Origin: SVFI01 sp045588655
GTDB lineage: Bacteria > Bacillota > Clostridia > Lachnospirales > Lachnospiraceae
Length of the DNA stretch: 64,000 nt
Reading direction: 5' to 3'
Assembly: GCA_045588655.1 (NCBI GenBank)
Contig: JAZNEP010000004.1
Location: forward strand, 30,635-94,634
Part shown: positions 1-8,486 of the stretch, one piece after another
How the letters are laid out: each line of letters opens with the position of its first letter
How positions within the stretch are numbered: position 1 is the stretch's first letter
Made by a program: the position numbers and the translations under genes
The notes under the pieces: model-generated
What the model was told of the DNA's origin: nothing
Database searches by the model: none
What the model saw: only the letters and a program-made list of their open reading frames with translations

Positions 1-57
1 TATTTAACAGTATAAAATTCGTGACGTGAGATTGCAAGGAAAAAAGTGTAGAAATGC

Positions 58-86
58 TTGTGAATGAATGGCGGATAAGATAAAAT
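58..86 (+). promoter_or_regulatory. Candidate sigma-A promoter of fchA-folD
   Basis: TTGTGA (58-63), a 17-base spacer and TAAAAT (81-86) lie about 40 bases before the fchA start. The spacing is ideal and both boxes are near consensus. No operator is evident in the 128 bases at the left edge. Confidence 0.5.
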
Positions 87-128
87 AGAAAAAGATATAT
101 GCTTAAATATTAAGGAGGCAGATAAGTT

Positions 129-758
129 ATGATGGCAGAAAGTAAGATGAATGATTTTCTGGAAGTTTTAGCGTCTGCGGAACCGGTGCCGGGTGGCGGT
201 GGTGCAAGCGGTTATGCGGCTGCAATCGGTATGGCGCTCGGAAGTATGGTTGCGAACCTGACAACAGGGAAAAAGAAATATGCAGAGTATCAGGAAGAAA
301 TTGAGCAAATCATCAAAAAAGCGGAGCTGATTACAAAAGAACTGATGGAATTTATGGATAAAGATGCAGAGGCCTTTGAACCGCTTGCAAAAGCATACGG
401 ACTTCCGAAAAATACGGAAGAAGAGATTGCGGTCCGGACAAGAATTATGGAGCAGGCCTTGAAAGAAGCAAGTGAGGCGCCGCTTGCCTTGATGGAAAAA
501 ATCATGGAAGCACTTGTTTTGATTCTGCGTCTCTCTGAAATTGGAAGCAAAATTGCAATTAGTGATGCGGGTGTGGGTGCTCAAATGTGCAAGGCGGCGC
601 TAAATGGCGCTTCGTTAAATGTTTTTATTAATACAAAACTCATGAAAAACAGAGAGCTTGCTGAGGGTATGAATGAAAAAGCAGATAGCATGTTAGCTAA
701 AGGTAACTCTATGGCGAACATGGCTTATGAGAACGTGATAAAGGCCATAAGAGGATAA
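129..758 (+). CDS. fchA: Methenyltetrahydrofolate cyclohydrolase (cyclodeaminase/cyclohydrolase family)
   Basis: This 209-residue cytoplasmic protein belongs to the FchA/FTCD cyclodeaminase family. The glycine-rich start (PVPGGGGASGYAAA, about residues 19-32) is the family's hallmark; the rest is predicted all-helical. It should interconvert 5,10-methenyl- and 10-formyl-tetrahydrofolate. There is no formiminotransferase domain and no histidine-degradation gene nearby, which favours cyclohydrolase over formimino-THF cyclodeaminase. AAGGAGG at 112-118 sets the start; a second ATG follows directly, so the protein may begin one residue later. folD follows after 58 bases and is probably co-transcribed. 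The altered FolD makes a dedicated cyclohydrolase necessary here. Confidence 0.88.
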   Translation: MMAESKMNDFLEVLASAEPVPGGGGASGYAAAIGMALGSMVANLTTGKKKYAEYQEEIEQIIKKAELITKELMEFMDKDAEAFEPLAKAYGLPKNTEEEIAVRTRIMEQALKEASEAPLALMEKIMEALVLILRLSEIGSKIAISDAGVGAQMCKAALNGASLNVFINTKLMKNRELAEGMNEKADSMLAKGNSMANMAYENVIKAIRG

Positions 759-816
759 TGGTAGTTAGATTGCTAGTTCAAATTGGGACAGAAAAAAGAA
801 AGGTAGAGGAATCGAG

Positions 817-1656
817 ATGGAATGTTTAAAGGGACTTCCGGTGGCGAAGGCTGTCAACGAACAGATTGCGGAGGAAATGAGAAATTTTGAGGGAAAATTG
901 CCACATCTGGCAATTGTGCGCGTTGGGGAAAAACCGGATGATATTGCATATGAGCGTGGTGCAGTAAAGAAAATGGAAAAGGTTGGCTTTTTATATACAC
1001 AGTTTACCTTTCCTTCGGATATAGATAATGATGCGTTTCAGAAGGAATTTGACAAAATAAATGAAAACGAGGAGATTGATGGAATTCTTCTCCTTCGTCC
1101 GTTACCAAAACATATTGATGAAAAAGCGATAGAAGAACGGATTAATCCGGAAAAAGATTTGGATGGTATCTCACCAAGAAATCTTGCAAAGGTTTATGCA
1201 GGTGATGCGAGCGGATTTGCACCATGTACGGCAGAGGCAGTAATTGAAATGCTTGATTTTGCCGGAATCGATATAACAGGGAAAAGAGTGACGGTAGTGG
1301 GACGAAGTCTGGTTATTGGAAAGCCTGTTACAATGTTACTTATGAAACGAAATGCAACCGTAACCGTATGTCACACAAAAACAGTAGACATGCAGGCCGT
1401 TTGCAGAAATGCAGAGATTATTGTGGCGGCAGCAGGTGTCGCCAAGATGCTTACCGCTGAGTATGTCGGTCAGGATGCTATTGTGATTGACGTGGGTATT
1501 AATGTCGATGCGCAAGGCAATTTATGTGGTGATGTGGATTATGATGCCCTGGAAGGAATTGCAAAAATTGCGACGCCGGTTCCGGGTGGTGTTGGTTCTG
1601 TTACAACATCTGTTTTAGCAAAACATTTATTAAAGGCGGCAAAGAGCAGAAGATAG
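817..1656 (+). CDS. folD: Methylenetetrahydrofolate dehydrogenase FolD, probably lacking cyclohydrolase activity
   Basis: A 279-residue FolD with the usual two-domain layout: an N-terminal catalytic half and a Rossmann half with GRSLVIGKP (about residues 162-170) and the C-terminal TPVPGGVGSVT motif. It oxidises 5,10-methylene-THF to methenyl-THF. In the catalytic motif YxxxK, which in E. coli FolD is Tyr50...Lys54, the aligned residues are Tyr45 and Ala49. The second lysine of the motif (Lys51) is kept. The E. coli Lys54 is known to be needed for the cyclohydrolase step but not for dehydrogenation. I infer a monofunctional dehydrogenase that relies on fchA just upstream. Confidence 0.93.
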   Translation: MECLKGLPVAKAVNEQIAEEMRNFEGKLPHLAIVRVGEKPDDIAYERGAVKKMEKVGFLYTQFTFPSDIDNDAFQKEFDKINENEEIDGILLLRPLPKHIDEKAIEERINPEKDLDGISPRNLAKVYAGDASGFAPCTAEAVIEMLDFAGIDITGKRVTVVGRSLVIGKPVTMLLMKRNATVTVCHTKTVDMQAVCRNAEIIVAAAGVAKMLTAEYVGQDAIVIDVGINVDAQGNLCGDVDYDALEGIAKIATPVPGGVGSVTTSVLAKHLLKAAKSRR

Positions 1657-1682
1657 CCTTTGGTTAGCGGAAGGAGTATTAC

Positions 1683-2882
1683 TTGGAACAGTTTTTTTGC
1701 AGAGCAGCAAACGCAGAACTAAACGACAGAGATCTTCGCTGTGAAAGTTGTCCGCTATGGGGACAAAACGCAGAAAAAGGAAAGGGAAACTGCTGTCAAT
1801 ATATAGAAAATGATAAGGAGTTTCCGGAGTTTATCGGATGCACGCAGTATGACGAGAGCTATCGAGTGCTGGCCAATGCACTTGAGTTTGCAGCCATGGC
1901 GCACAAGGGAAGTTTTCGAAAAGGAAGCCGGGTGCCCTATATTTTACATCCGATGGAAGCTGCAATGACAACTCTTGCACTTTCCGATGATATTGAACTG
2001 GCTGCTGCAGCAGCGCTTCACGATGTAATCGAAGATACCGCATATACCTATGAAGATATTTCAGAGATATTTGGGAAAAAAATCGCGGATATTGTACTGG
2101 AAGAGAGCGAAAATAAGCGTCGTGACATGGCACCGGAAAATTCGTGGATGATTCGCAAGGCAGAAGGGATTGCGCGTATCGCGGGAGCATCAGATGAAGC
2201 AAAAATAGTGGCATTAGCGGATAAGCTTTCAAATATGAGGGCGACATACCGTGACTATGAGCTGCTGAAAGATGCACTTTTTGAACGCTTTCATAGGAAA
2301 GAAAAACGTGCGCATGCATGGTATCATCAGGGACTTTTGGATGCATTACAATCGCTTGCACATACATATGCATACAAAGAGTATCAGGATTTATATCGGG
2401 ACGTGTTTGGTAGATGTGTGCGCGTGCTGGTAGATGCGGATGCTTGCCCGGTGGTGCGTATTGTGGAGAAAATCGCGGAGCAGTATTTTGTGCCGGTAGT
2501 TCTTTTTTGTGATACCAATCATTCGCTGTATTCATCTTATAGTCGTGTTCATGTGGTCGGCGCAGGAGCAGATGCAGTGGATTTTGCCCTTGTGGCAGAA
2601 TGCAGAAGGGATGATATCGTTGTGACACAGGACTATGGTGTGGCAGCACTGGTTCTTGCCAAGGGAGCAAAAACGATTCATCAGAGCGGAAAAGAGTTTA
2701 CGGATGAAAATATAGATACGCTTCTTATGACCAGACATTTGACAAAAGAGGCACGCGCAGCGAAAAGCAAACATCATATTAAGGGACCGTCTAAGAGAAC
2801 CAAAGAGGATGATGAGCGGTTTGCAAGTGCCTTCCGAAGAATGTTGGAGAGAAAAATAGAAGATTGTCAGGAATCGGTATGA
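1683..2882 (+). CDS. Fusion protein: RelA/SpoT-type HD hydrolase domain plus YaiI/DUF188 domain
   Basis: This 399-residue protein joins two families usually found apart. Residues 1-53 are Cys-rich (Cys6, 20, 23, 37, 38, 53) and could bind a metal. Residues about 60-215 are a compact HD domain with HDVIED at 113-118, an upstream ILHP and a downstream ADKLSNMR. These match the (p)ppGpp-hydrolase fold of SpoT and MESH1 rather than generic HD proteins; no synthetase domain follows. Residues about 247-390 match YaiI/YqxD (DUF188, PIN-like), with VDADACP at 250-256 and VTQDYG further on. The start is TTG, with AAGGAG at 1671-1676 six bases upstream. The gene sits 26 bases after folD and 12 before truA. 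Hydrolysis of alarmone or a nucleotide is inference; the DUF188 function is unknown. Confidence 0.82.
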   Translation: MEQFFCRAANAELNDRDLRCESCPLWGQNAEKGKGNCCQYIENDKEFPEFIGCTQYDESYRVLANALEFAAMAHKGSFRKGSRVPYILHPMEAAMTTLALSDDIELAAAAALHDVIEDTAYTYEDISEIFGKKIADIVLEESENKRRDMAPENSWMIRKAEGIARIAGASDEAKIVALADKLSNMRATYRDYELLKDALFERFHRKEKRAHAWYHQGLLDALQSLAHTYAYKEYQDLYRDVFGRCVRVLVDADACPVVRIVEKIAEQYFVPVVLFCDTNHSLYSSYSRVHVVGAGADAVDFALVAECRRDDIVVTQDYGVAALVLAKGAKTIHQSGKEFTDENIDTLLMTRHLTKEARAAKSKHHIKGPSKRTKEDDERFASAFRRMLERKIEDCQESV

Positions 2883-2894
2883 CAGGAGCAGGGC

Positions 2895-3635
2895 ATGTTG
2901 AAAAATTATAAGTTGACGATTGGATATGATGGAAGCAGATATTTTGGATGGGAGCATAAATCCGGACGAGATACGATACAGGGAAAGCTTGAAAATGTGT
3001 TACAACATATGGTAGAGCAACCGGTACATGTCATTGGTGCAGGTAGAACGGATGCAGGTGTGCATGCAAGAGGAATGGTGGCAAATGTGGTGCTGGATGT
3101 GGATTTGTCACCGGAAGAAATCAAGAATTATGTCAACCGGTATTTGCCGGATGATATTGTGATATATGAGGTAAAGGAAGCAGCTGAGCGATTTCATGCA
3201 AGGTATAATGCCACCGGAAAAACTTATTGCTACACGATATTTGACGGTAAAACGAAACCGGTGTTTGAACGAAAATATGTGTGGACCATAGACAGAAGAC
3301 TTGATTTGGAAAAAATGAGAGAGGCTGCTTTTTTCTTGCAGGGACAGCATGATTATGCGGGTTTTTGTAAAAATCCGAAAAAGAAAAAGTCTACCATACG
3401 CACGGTAGACCGGATTGAAATTGAAAGGAACGGAGATTATGTGACATTGACATTTCATGGGAACGGATTTTTATACAATATGGTAAGAATCATGACAGGA
3501 ACACTCGTGGAAATCGGACTTTTGCGTATGTCCGCGGCCCAAGTAAAAACGGTGCTAAGCTCTGGAAATCGCGATGATGCAGGTCCGACGGCGCCGGCAC
3601 AGGGGCTTTGCTTAATGGAAATAGATTACATGTAA
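2895..3635 (+). CDS. truA: tRNA pseudouridine(38-40) synthase TruA
   Basis: A 246-residue TruA that isomerises uridines 38-40 in the anticodon arm. The catalytic loop GAGRTDAGVHARG carries the nucleophilic Asp53. YDGSRYFGW near the N terminus and YNMVRIMTG near the C terminus are family motifs. The length is normal. AGGAGC ahead of the ATG supports the start. It follows the fusion gene by 12 bases, so it is probably the last gene of the folate operon. It converges on sigG with only 27 bases between stops and no obvious terminator. Confidence 0.96.
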   Translation: MLKNYKLTIGYDGSRYFGWEHKSGRDTIQGKLENVLQHMVEQPVHVIGAGRTDAGVHARGMVANVVLDVDLSPEEIKNYVNRYLPDDIVIYEVKEAAERFHARYNATGKTYCYTIFDGKTKPVFERKYVWTIDRRLDLEKMREAAFFLQGQHDYAGFCKNPKKKKSTIRTVDRIEIERNGDYVTLTFHGNGFLYNMVRIMTGTLVEIGLLRMSAAQVKTVLSSGNRDDAGPTAPAQGLCLMEIDYM

Positions 3636-3662
3636 ATACCCTGCGCGGCAGAGGCAAATGGA

Positions 3663-4442
3663 CTATCCGGCGAGATAATTTCGCATGGTTTTAAGAGCAT
3701 TTTTTTCAAGTCTGGATACCTGTGCCTGAGAAATGCCAATCATATCTGCAACTTCCATCTGTGTTTTCCCTTCAAAAAAGCGAAGGGAAATAATTTCATG
3801 TTCACGCATATTTAGTTTTTTCATTGCTTCAGATAAAGAGAGAGATTCAATCCAGTTCTCCTCTTTATTTTTTTTGTCACTAATTTGGTCCATCACATAG
3901 AGTGTATCGCCGCTGTCTGTGTAGATGGGTTCGTGAAGACTCATTGGATTTTGAAGTGCATCCAGTGCATAGGCGATGTCTTCTTTTGCAATTCCGATTT
4001 CAGACGCAATCTCTTCTATCGTGGGTTCTTTTTGGCTGTGTCTTGTCATATGCTCGCGGGCACAAATAGCTTTGTAAGCAATGTCTTTGAGGGAACGTGA
4101 GACGCGAATGGTGCTGTTATCCCGTAGGTAGCGACGAATTTCACCAATAATCATCGGAACAGCGTAGGTCGAAAATTTTACGCCAAGGTTACAATCAAAG
4201 TTGTCAATGGCTTTAATTAGTCCGATACAACCAATTTGAAATAAATCGTCAACATTTTCAGCAGTGCTGGAAAAACGGCGAATTACACTGAGTACAAGTC
4301 GTAGATTGCCTTCAATATATTGAATGCGAGCCTGCTGGTCGCCTTTGCGTATGCGTGCAAAAAGAGCGTTTTGTTGTGAAGATTCCAAAAGTGGAAGCTT
4401 TGCTGTGTTGACACCACAGATTTCTACCTTTCCCTGTGCCAT
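3663..4442 (-). CDS. sigG: Forespore sporulation sigma factor SigG
   Basis: A 259-residue sigma-70 family protein, the length of B. subtilis SigG (260). The N-terminal KVEICGVNTAKLPLL segment is characteristic of SigG. It is followed by region 2 (NLRLVLSVIRRF, DDLFQIGCIGLIKAIDNF), regions 2.4-3 (FSTYAVPMIIGEIRRYLRD) and the region 4 helix-turn-helix (TQMEVADMIGISQAQVSRLE). The start is set at 4442 because AGGAGG on the minus strand (4451-4456) lies eight bases before it; a longer reading to 4610 adds an unrelated hydrophobic extension with no ribosome site. It directs late forespore transcription. It stands alone here, without spoIIGA and sigE, which precede it in many spore formers. Confidence 0.96.
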   Translation of the reverse strand: MAQGKVEICGVNTAKLPLLESSQQNALFARIRKGDQQARIQYIEGNLRLVLSVIRRFSSTAENVDDLFQIGCIGLIKAIDNFDCNLGVKFSTYAVPMIIGEIRRYLRDNSTIRVSRSLKDIAYKAICAREHMTRHSQKEPTIEEIASEIGIAKEDIAYALDALQNPMSLHEPIYTDSGDTLYVMDQISDKKNKEENWIESLSLSEAMKKLNMREHEIISLRFFEGKTQMEVADMIGISQAQVSRLEKNALKTMRNYLAG

Positions 4443-4474
4443 GGTTGGTTCCTCCTGCTGTTTTGTGATATTAA

Positions 4475-4504
4475 AAGAATGTGCAGGTATCTTATTTTTT
4501 ATGC
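4475..4504 (-). promoter_or_regulatory. Candidate forespore (sigma-F/sigma-G) promoter of sigG
   Basis: Read on the minus strand, GCATA (4500-4504) and CATTCTT (4475-4481) are 18 bases apart. The B. subtilis sigma-G consensus is GHATR and CATNNTA with 17-18 spacing; only the last -10 base differs. It lies about 33 bases before the sigG start, which would fit autoregulation. Confidence 0.35.
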
Positions 4505-4608
4505 AGAAGAAAATTGAAAGAATGAAGTAGTAAAAAAAAAGGATTTGTGTTAAAATTTCAGTAATAGACATGGATACAGCAATTGTGATAGAAATGGAGC
4601 GGAATGGC

Positions 4609-5313
4609 ATGAAATATAGATGTAAAAAAAGAGTAAGATTACAGATGTTGCTGTTGATGGTATTGCTTCCGGTGATTTGTTTTATCGTGATGCCGTTGCA
4701 GGCAAAGGCAGCGGTGCGTCTGAACGCGGAGCAAAAGACCTTGGTAATCGGAAATGATTATCGTTTGAAGGTGCGCGGGACAAGCAAGAAAGTGACATGG
4801 AGGACAAGCAATAAAAAAATAGCCACAGTGAGTCAGACCGGTTTGGTATCAGCGAAAAGATCAGGAACTGCGACAATTACAGCAAAAGTAGGAAAGAAAA
4901 AATTGAAATGTAAGATTGTCGTTATCACACAGCAAAAGAGTTACGTGAATAAAACAATCCGTCTGATTAACAAAGAGAGAAGAAAGTATGGATATTCTTC
5001 GTTTGATAAAAATGCGACGCTTCAAGCAGCTGCTGAGAAAAGAGCGAAGGAGCTTGCAACAAAGTTTTCTCATACGCGACCAAACGGATATCAATGGACC
5101 TCTGCAATCAGTATGAAATATGATTTCAAGTATGCGGCAGAAAATATTGCATGTGATTTTGCGACACCGCAACAGACCGTAGAAGCGTGGATGAAGAGTG
5201 CGACTACAAAATCAAAGATTATCAGTAAGAAGTACAATGAAATCGGAGTTGGTGTATATCTTGGAAAAGACGGCTACTTATACTGGTGCGCGATTTTTGG
5301 AAAAGAAAAATAG
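4609..5313 (+). CDS. Secreted BIG2 - CAP (SCP/YkwD) domain protein
   Basis: About 234 residues. A Lys/Arg-rich start and hydrophobic core ending in QAKA-A form a signal peptide (about residues 1-35). A bacterial Ig-like group 2 domain follows (about 37-108, with VTWRTSNKKIATV and GTATITAKVG), then a CAP domain (about 115-234) with SHTRPNG, AAENIA and a C-terminal WCAIFG. These resemble spore-coat and cell-surface YkwD proteins of unknown biochemistry. I set the start at 4609, where GGAG (4596-4599) is nine bases upstream; an in-frame ATG at 4570 lacks a ribosome site. It is divergent from sigG, so their promoters share about 165 bases. Confidence 0.85.
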   Translation: MKYRCKKRVRLQMLLLMVLLPVICFIVMPLQAKAAVRLNAEQKTLVIGNDYRLKVRGTSKKVTWRTSNKKIATVSQTGLVSAKRSGTATITAKVGKKKLKCKIVVITQQKSYVNKTIRLINKERRKYGYSSFDKNATLQAAAEKRAKELATKFSHTRPNGYQWTSAISMKYDFKYAAENIACDFATPQQTVEAWMKSATTKSKIISKKYNEIGVGVYLGKDGYLYWCAIFGKEK

Positions 5314-5325
5314 ATTAAGAGACAG

Positions 5326-5371
5326 AAAAACGAGGGTCTGCAAGTAGTAATACCTGCAGACTCTCGTTTTT
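5326..5371. terminator. Bidirectional terminator between the CAP and GH3 genes
   Basis: A 17-base-pair inverted repeat (5326-5342 with 5355-5371, one G-T wobble) has A-runs on one side and T-runs on the other, so it can end transcription from both converging genes. Confidence 0.85.
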
Positions 5372-5374
5372 CTA

Positions 5375-7612
5375 TTAGCTACGGCTTACATAGTAATCGT
5401 GTGGAAGGACAACCGAACCAATCAGTCGGATGTCGCGACTAGAACTTCCAATCAAAATGTCATAGGACCCTGCTAATGCCACATAGCAATGTTTCTGCTC
5501 GTCGTAGTAGGAAAAATCCTCTATGGTAAGAGAAAAATGATAGGTGGTGTTTGAACCGGCAGGAATCATCTGCTTATCAAAGTTTCTTAGTTCCTTGCAA
5601 GGTCGGCTTGAACCATCTGCAAGTGTCAGGTCTTTCGGTGCTACGTAGAGCTGAACAGATTCCATGGCATCGATTTCAGAAGCATTTTTAACTTGACAAC
5701 TGACGCTATAAATTGGAACGAGTTGTTTGCGCTCAATAAGTTCATCAGACATAGCATCGATTGCTTCAGCGTGCTCGCGTATTGTTAGATTGTCATAGCA
5801 AAATTCTGCATAAGTGAGTCCGTGCCCAAAGGCAAATTCGGGTTCAATGTTTTGAGCGTCAAGATGGCGATAACCTACAAAAATACCTTCTTTGTATTCT
5901 ACCGTTTCTCCACCCGGAAATGAAGCGATGCTGTGAGCTGCACAGTCAGTCAATTGCTTTGGAAAAGAAGTAGGAAGCTTTCCGGATGGGGAAATCTCAC
6001 CGAAAAGTACTCGTGCAAGGGCAAGACCGCCCTCCATTCCGTTATAGTAAGAGTATACAATAGTATCAGCCAAAGATTTCCAATCTGACATGGAAACAGG
6101 AGAACCACCAATCAGAGTAACAATCATATCAGGGCGTACGTTAAGAAGCTCACGAATAATTTTGTCTTGTTCATATGGAAGATGATAATCGGTACGATCG
6201 TGATCTTCTACATCATGATCATGGTTAAGGCCACCGATGTAGATAACGGCATCCGCATCCTGACAAGCCTGTTTTGCGCGCTCCAGATAGAGACGGTTAA
6301 TTTCCTCAATTCGGTCATTTGGAATTTTACGACTTTGGCGTGGTAAGAATTTGTTAGAAAACTCATCTGTGGTTATATTTCCAAATGCATTTTGCGCATT
6401 GTCTTTGCCCCAGGCATTTCCAATAACATAATTATAATATCCCGGTTCGTAAACAACGTCACAGTTGCCGCCAAGTAACATTTTCAGTCCCATGAGAGGT
6501 GTGAGTTCATAGAGGGCCTTGATTTCGGCGCTTCCTCCTCCCAGAGCGTGAGTACGGTCTGCATTGTCTCCAATGACAAGGAGTTTTTTGATTTTGTCAG
6601 GATTAAGCGGAAGAAGATGTTTGTCATTTTTTAATAATATAATAGATTCTTCGGCGGTTTTTCGAAGAACATCACGAGAAGATGGAAGATTATAGGCTCC
6701 CCTTTTTCGAGCTCCGTCAAGCATGTGAAGTTCATTCATGGTGTGCAAAATATGCATAATTTTTTTGTCGATGTCAGAGACAGTAACACGACCGTCATCG
6801 AGCGCTTTTTTTAAAGGCGAAGCAAGGTAGTATTCATCAAACTGATTATGGCATCCCATTTCAATATCGAGCTGACATTTTGCTGCTTTTTCTGTATCGT
6901 GCACGCCGCCCCAGTCCGATACGACAATTCCTTCAAAGTCCCATTCTTCGCGAAGAATGGCGTCAATCAAGTCCTGACTGTGACATGCAAACTCGTTTTT
7001 ATATTTATTGTAAGAACTCATCATACCTAGGGTGTGTCCTTCTTGTACGGTAGCTCTAAAGGCAGGAAAGTATATTTCCCACAGAGCTCGTTCAGAAACT
7101 TCGGAATTGCTGCCGTGGCGGAGCGTCTCCTGGTTGTTTAGGGCAAAATGTTTGACACAGGCTGCAACATCTGATTCCTGTACTCCTTTGACACATGGAA
7201 TAGCCATCTGCGCCGTCAAATAAGGATCTTCACTCATATATTCAAAATTGCGCCCGCAAAGAGGAGAGCGATGGATGTTAATCCCGGGAGCCAGAATCAT
7301 ATCTTTCCCACGTCCTCTGGCTTCTAAACCGAGAACCTGTCCTGTTTCATAGGCCCGTTGTCTGTTAAAGGTAGAAGCAAGTGCACTGTTACAAGGTAAG
7401 TAAGAAGTGTAATCATCGTTTCCACCAATAAAAAACCACTCGTCCCATTCAAATTCCGGTCGTGTTCCCATCGGACCGTCGGAAAAGCAAAAGGAAGGAA
7501 TGCCTTTTTCAGATACAGCGCCTGTTTTAAATAGTGAAGCGCCGTGAAGCATACGGATTTTTTCATCGATTGTCAGACTTTCGGCCAGTATTTGCAGTTT
7601 TTGCTCAGTCAT
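5375..7612 (-). CDS. Glycoside hydrolase family 3 (beta-glucosidase-like)
   Basis: A 745-residue GH3 enzyme without a signal peptide, so it probably cleaves imported oligosaccharides in the cytoplasm. The TIM-barrel half contains SDGPMG, GRNFEYMSEDP, KHFALNNQE and the nucleophile motif GIVVSDWGG (Asp233). The second alpha/beta domain has GDNAD and GGLNHDHDVEDHDRTD (acid/base region). A C-terminal FN3-like domain ends the protein. The start at 7612 has AGGAGG (minus strand, 7619-7624) six bases upstream; an ATG at 7627 overlaps that ribosome site. The divergent AraC gene is a likely regulator. Exact substrate (gluco- or xylo-) cannot be told. Confidence 0.92.
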   Translation of the reverse strand: MTEQKLQILAESLTIDEKIRMLHGASLFKTGAVSEKGIPSFCFSDGPMGTRPEFEWDEWFFIGGNDDYTSYLPCNSALASTFNRQRAYETGQVLGLEARGRGKDMILAPGINIHRSPLCGRNFEYMSEDPYLTAQMAIPCVKGVQESDVAACVKHFALNNQETLRHGSNSEVSERALWEIYFPAFRATVQEGHTLGMMSSYNKYKNEFACHSQDLIDAILREEWDFEGIVVSDWGGVHDTEKAAKCQLDIEMGCHNQFDEYYLASPLKKALDDGRVTVSDIDKKIMHILHTMNELHMLDGARKRGAYNLPSSRDVLRKTAEESIILLKNDKHLLPLNPDKIKKLLVIGDNADRTHALGGGSAEIKALYELTPLMGLKMLLGGNCDVVYEPGYYNYVIGNAWGKDNAQNAFGNITTDEFSNKFLPRQSRKIPNDRIEEINRLYLERAKQACQDADAVIYIGGLNHDHDVEDHDRTDYHLPYEQDKIIRELLNVRPDMIVTLIGGSPVSMSDWKSLADTIVYSYYNGMEGGLALARVLFGEISPSGKLPTSFPKQLTDCAAHSIASFPGGETVEYKEGIFVGYRHLDAQNIEPEFAFGHGLTYAEFCYDNLTIREHAEAIDAMSDELIERKQLVPIYSVSCQVKNASEIDAMESVQLYVAPKDLTLADGSSRPCKELRNFDKQMIPAGSNTTYHFSLTIEDFSYYDEQKHCYVALAGSYDILIGSSSRDIRLIGSVVLPHDYYVSRS

Positions 7613-7727
7613 AGGATACCTCCTCATAAGTTCTCATTTTCTACTATATAAGATAACAAAAAAAGAAAAAAACTATATCAAATCTATGACATTTATATTA
7701 TAATATTGATAAAAGTAGAGGTGCCCA
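7613..7727. promoter_or_regulatory. Divergent control region of GH3 and AraC genes
   Basis: This AT-rich 115-base region must hold both promoters. TATAAT at 7699-7704 is a good -10 for the AraC gene, but no convincing -35 precedes it, as expected of an activator-dependent promoter. No clear repeat identifies the regulator site. Confidence 0.35.
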
Positions 7728-8486
7728 ATGAAGGAAAATAAAAACACAGATATAAGTCTTTTTATGCAGCGGGAAGAAAAAATTGAGCATTTTCCATACG
7801 AGAGGGAGTTGCGTTTTTATGAAAAGGTAAAAACAGGACGAGTTGAGGAAGTGGATTCTTGGATTCGTGAGCATCCCATCGGATTTGGAGATGGTTTTGG
7901 CTGTCTGTCTGAAAATCCGCTGAGTAACCTGAGATATCATGTGATAGTCTCAATTGCAATGATTACAAGATTTTGCATTGAGGGAGGGATGGATCAGGAG
8001 ACGGCGTACGGATTGTCGGATGCATATATTCAAAAGGTGGACAAAATTAAGGAAGCAAAGGATATGGTCCGACTACATCGAAAAATGTGTGTGGATTTCA
8101 CGCAACGTATGAGCCGATTGCAAAAAGAGACGATTTATTCAAAGCACATTGTTCAGTGCGTCGATTATATCTATGCACATATCAATGAGCGTATTACAGT
8201 AGATATGCTTGCAGAACATTGTGATTTGCATGCAAGTTACTTGTCCCGATTATTTAAAAAGGAAACAGGACAGGGGATAGGCGACTACATCCGGGCACTA
8301 AAAGTCAATACAGCAAAGAACATGTTAAAGTATTCTGACTATACTTTTTTGGAAATTTCCAATTTTCTTGCATTTTCGTCACAAAGCCATTTTGTGAAGG
8401 TTTTTCACGAATATGCTGGAATTACACCAAGTGACTATAGAAACCAATATTACAGAATAAGCTGGGGAGAGAAGAAATATGTCTGA
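7728..8486 (+). CDS. AraC family transcriptional regulator
   Basis: A 252-residue regulator. The N-terminal 150 residues form no recognised sugar cupin and look mostly helical. The C-terminal about 100 residues are a typical AraC double helix-turn-helix: ITVDMLAEHCDLHASYLSRLFKK then FLEISNFLAFSSQSHFVKVF and AGITPSDYR. It is divergent from the GH3 gene, so control of that glycosidase is likely. The next gene starts eight bases before its stop, suggesting translational coupling. GAGGTG precedes the start. Confidence 0.9.
   Translation: MKENKNTDISLFMQREEKIEHFPYERELRFYEKVKTGRVEEVDSWIREHPIGFGDGFGCLSENPLSNLRYHVIVSIAMITRFCIEGGMDQETAYGLSDAYIQKVDKIKEAKDMVRLHRKMCVDFTQRMSRLQKETIYSKHIVQCVDYIYAHINERITVDMLAEHCDLHASYLSRLFKKETGQGIGDYIRALKVNTAKNMLKYSDYTFLEISNFLAFSSQSHFVKVFHEYAGITPSDYRNQYYRISWGEKKYV

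Noticed and set aside
129..758. Formimino-THF cyclodeaminase of histidine degradation
   Set aside because: No formiminotransferase domain and no hut genes; the adjoining altered FolD favours cyclohydrolase.
4443..4610. N-terminal extension of SigG
   Set aside because: It is hydrophobic, absent from SigG proteins and lacks a ribosome site; AGGAGG points to the start at 4442.
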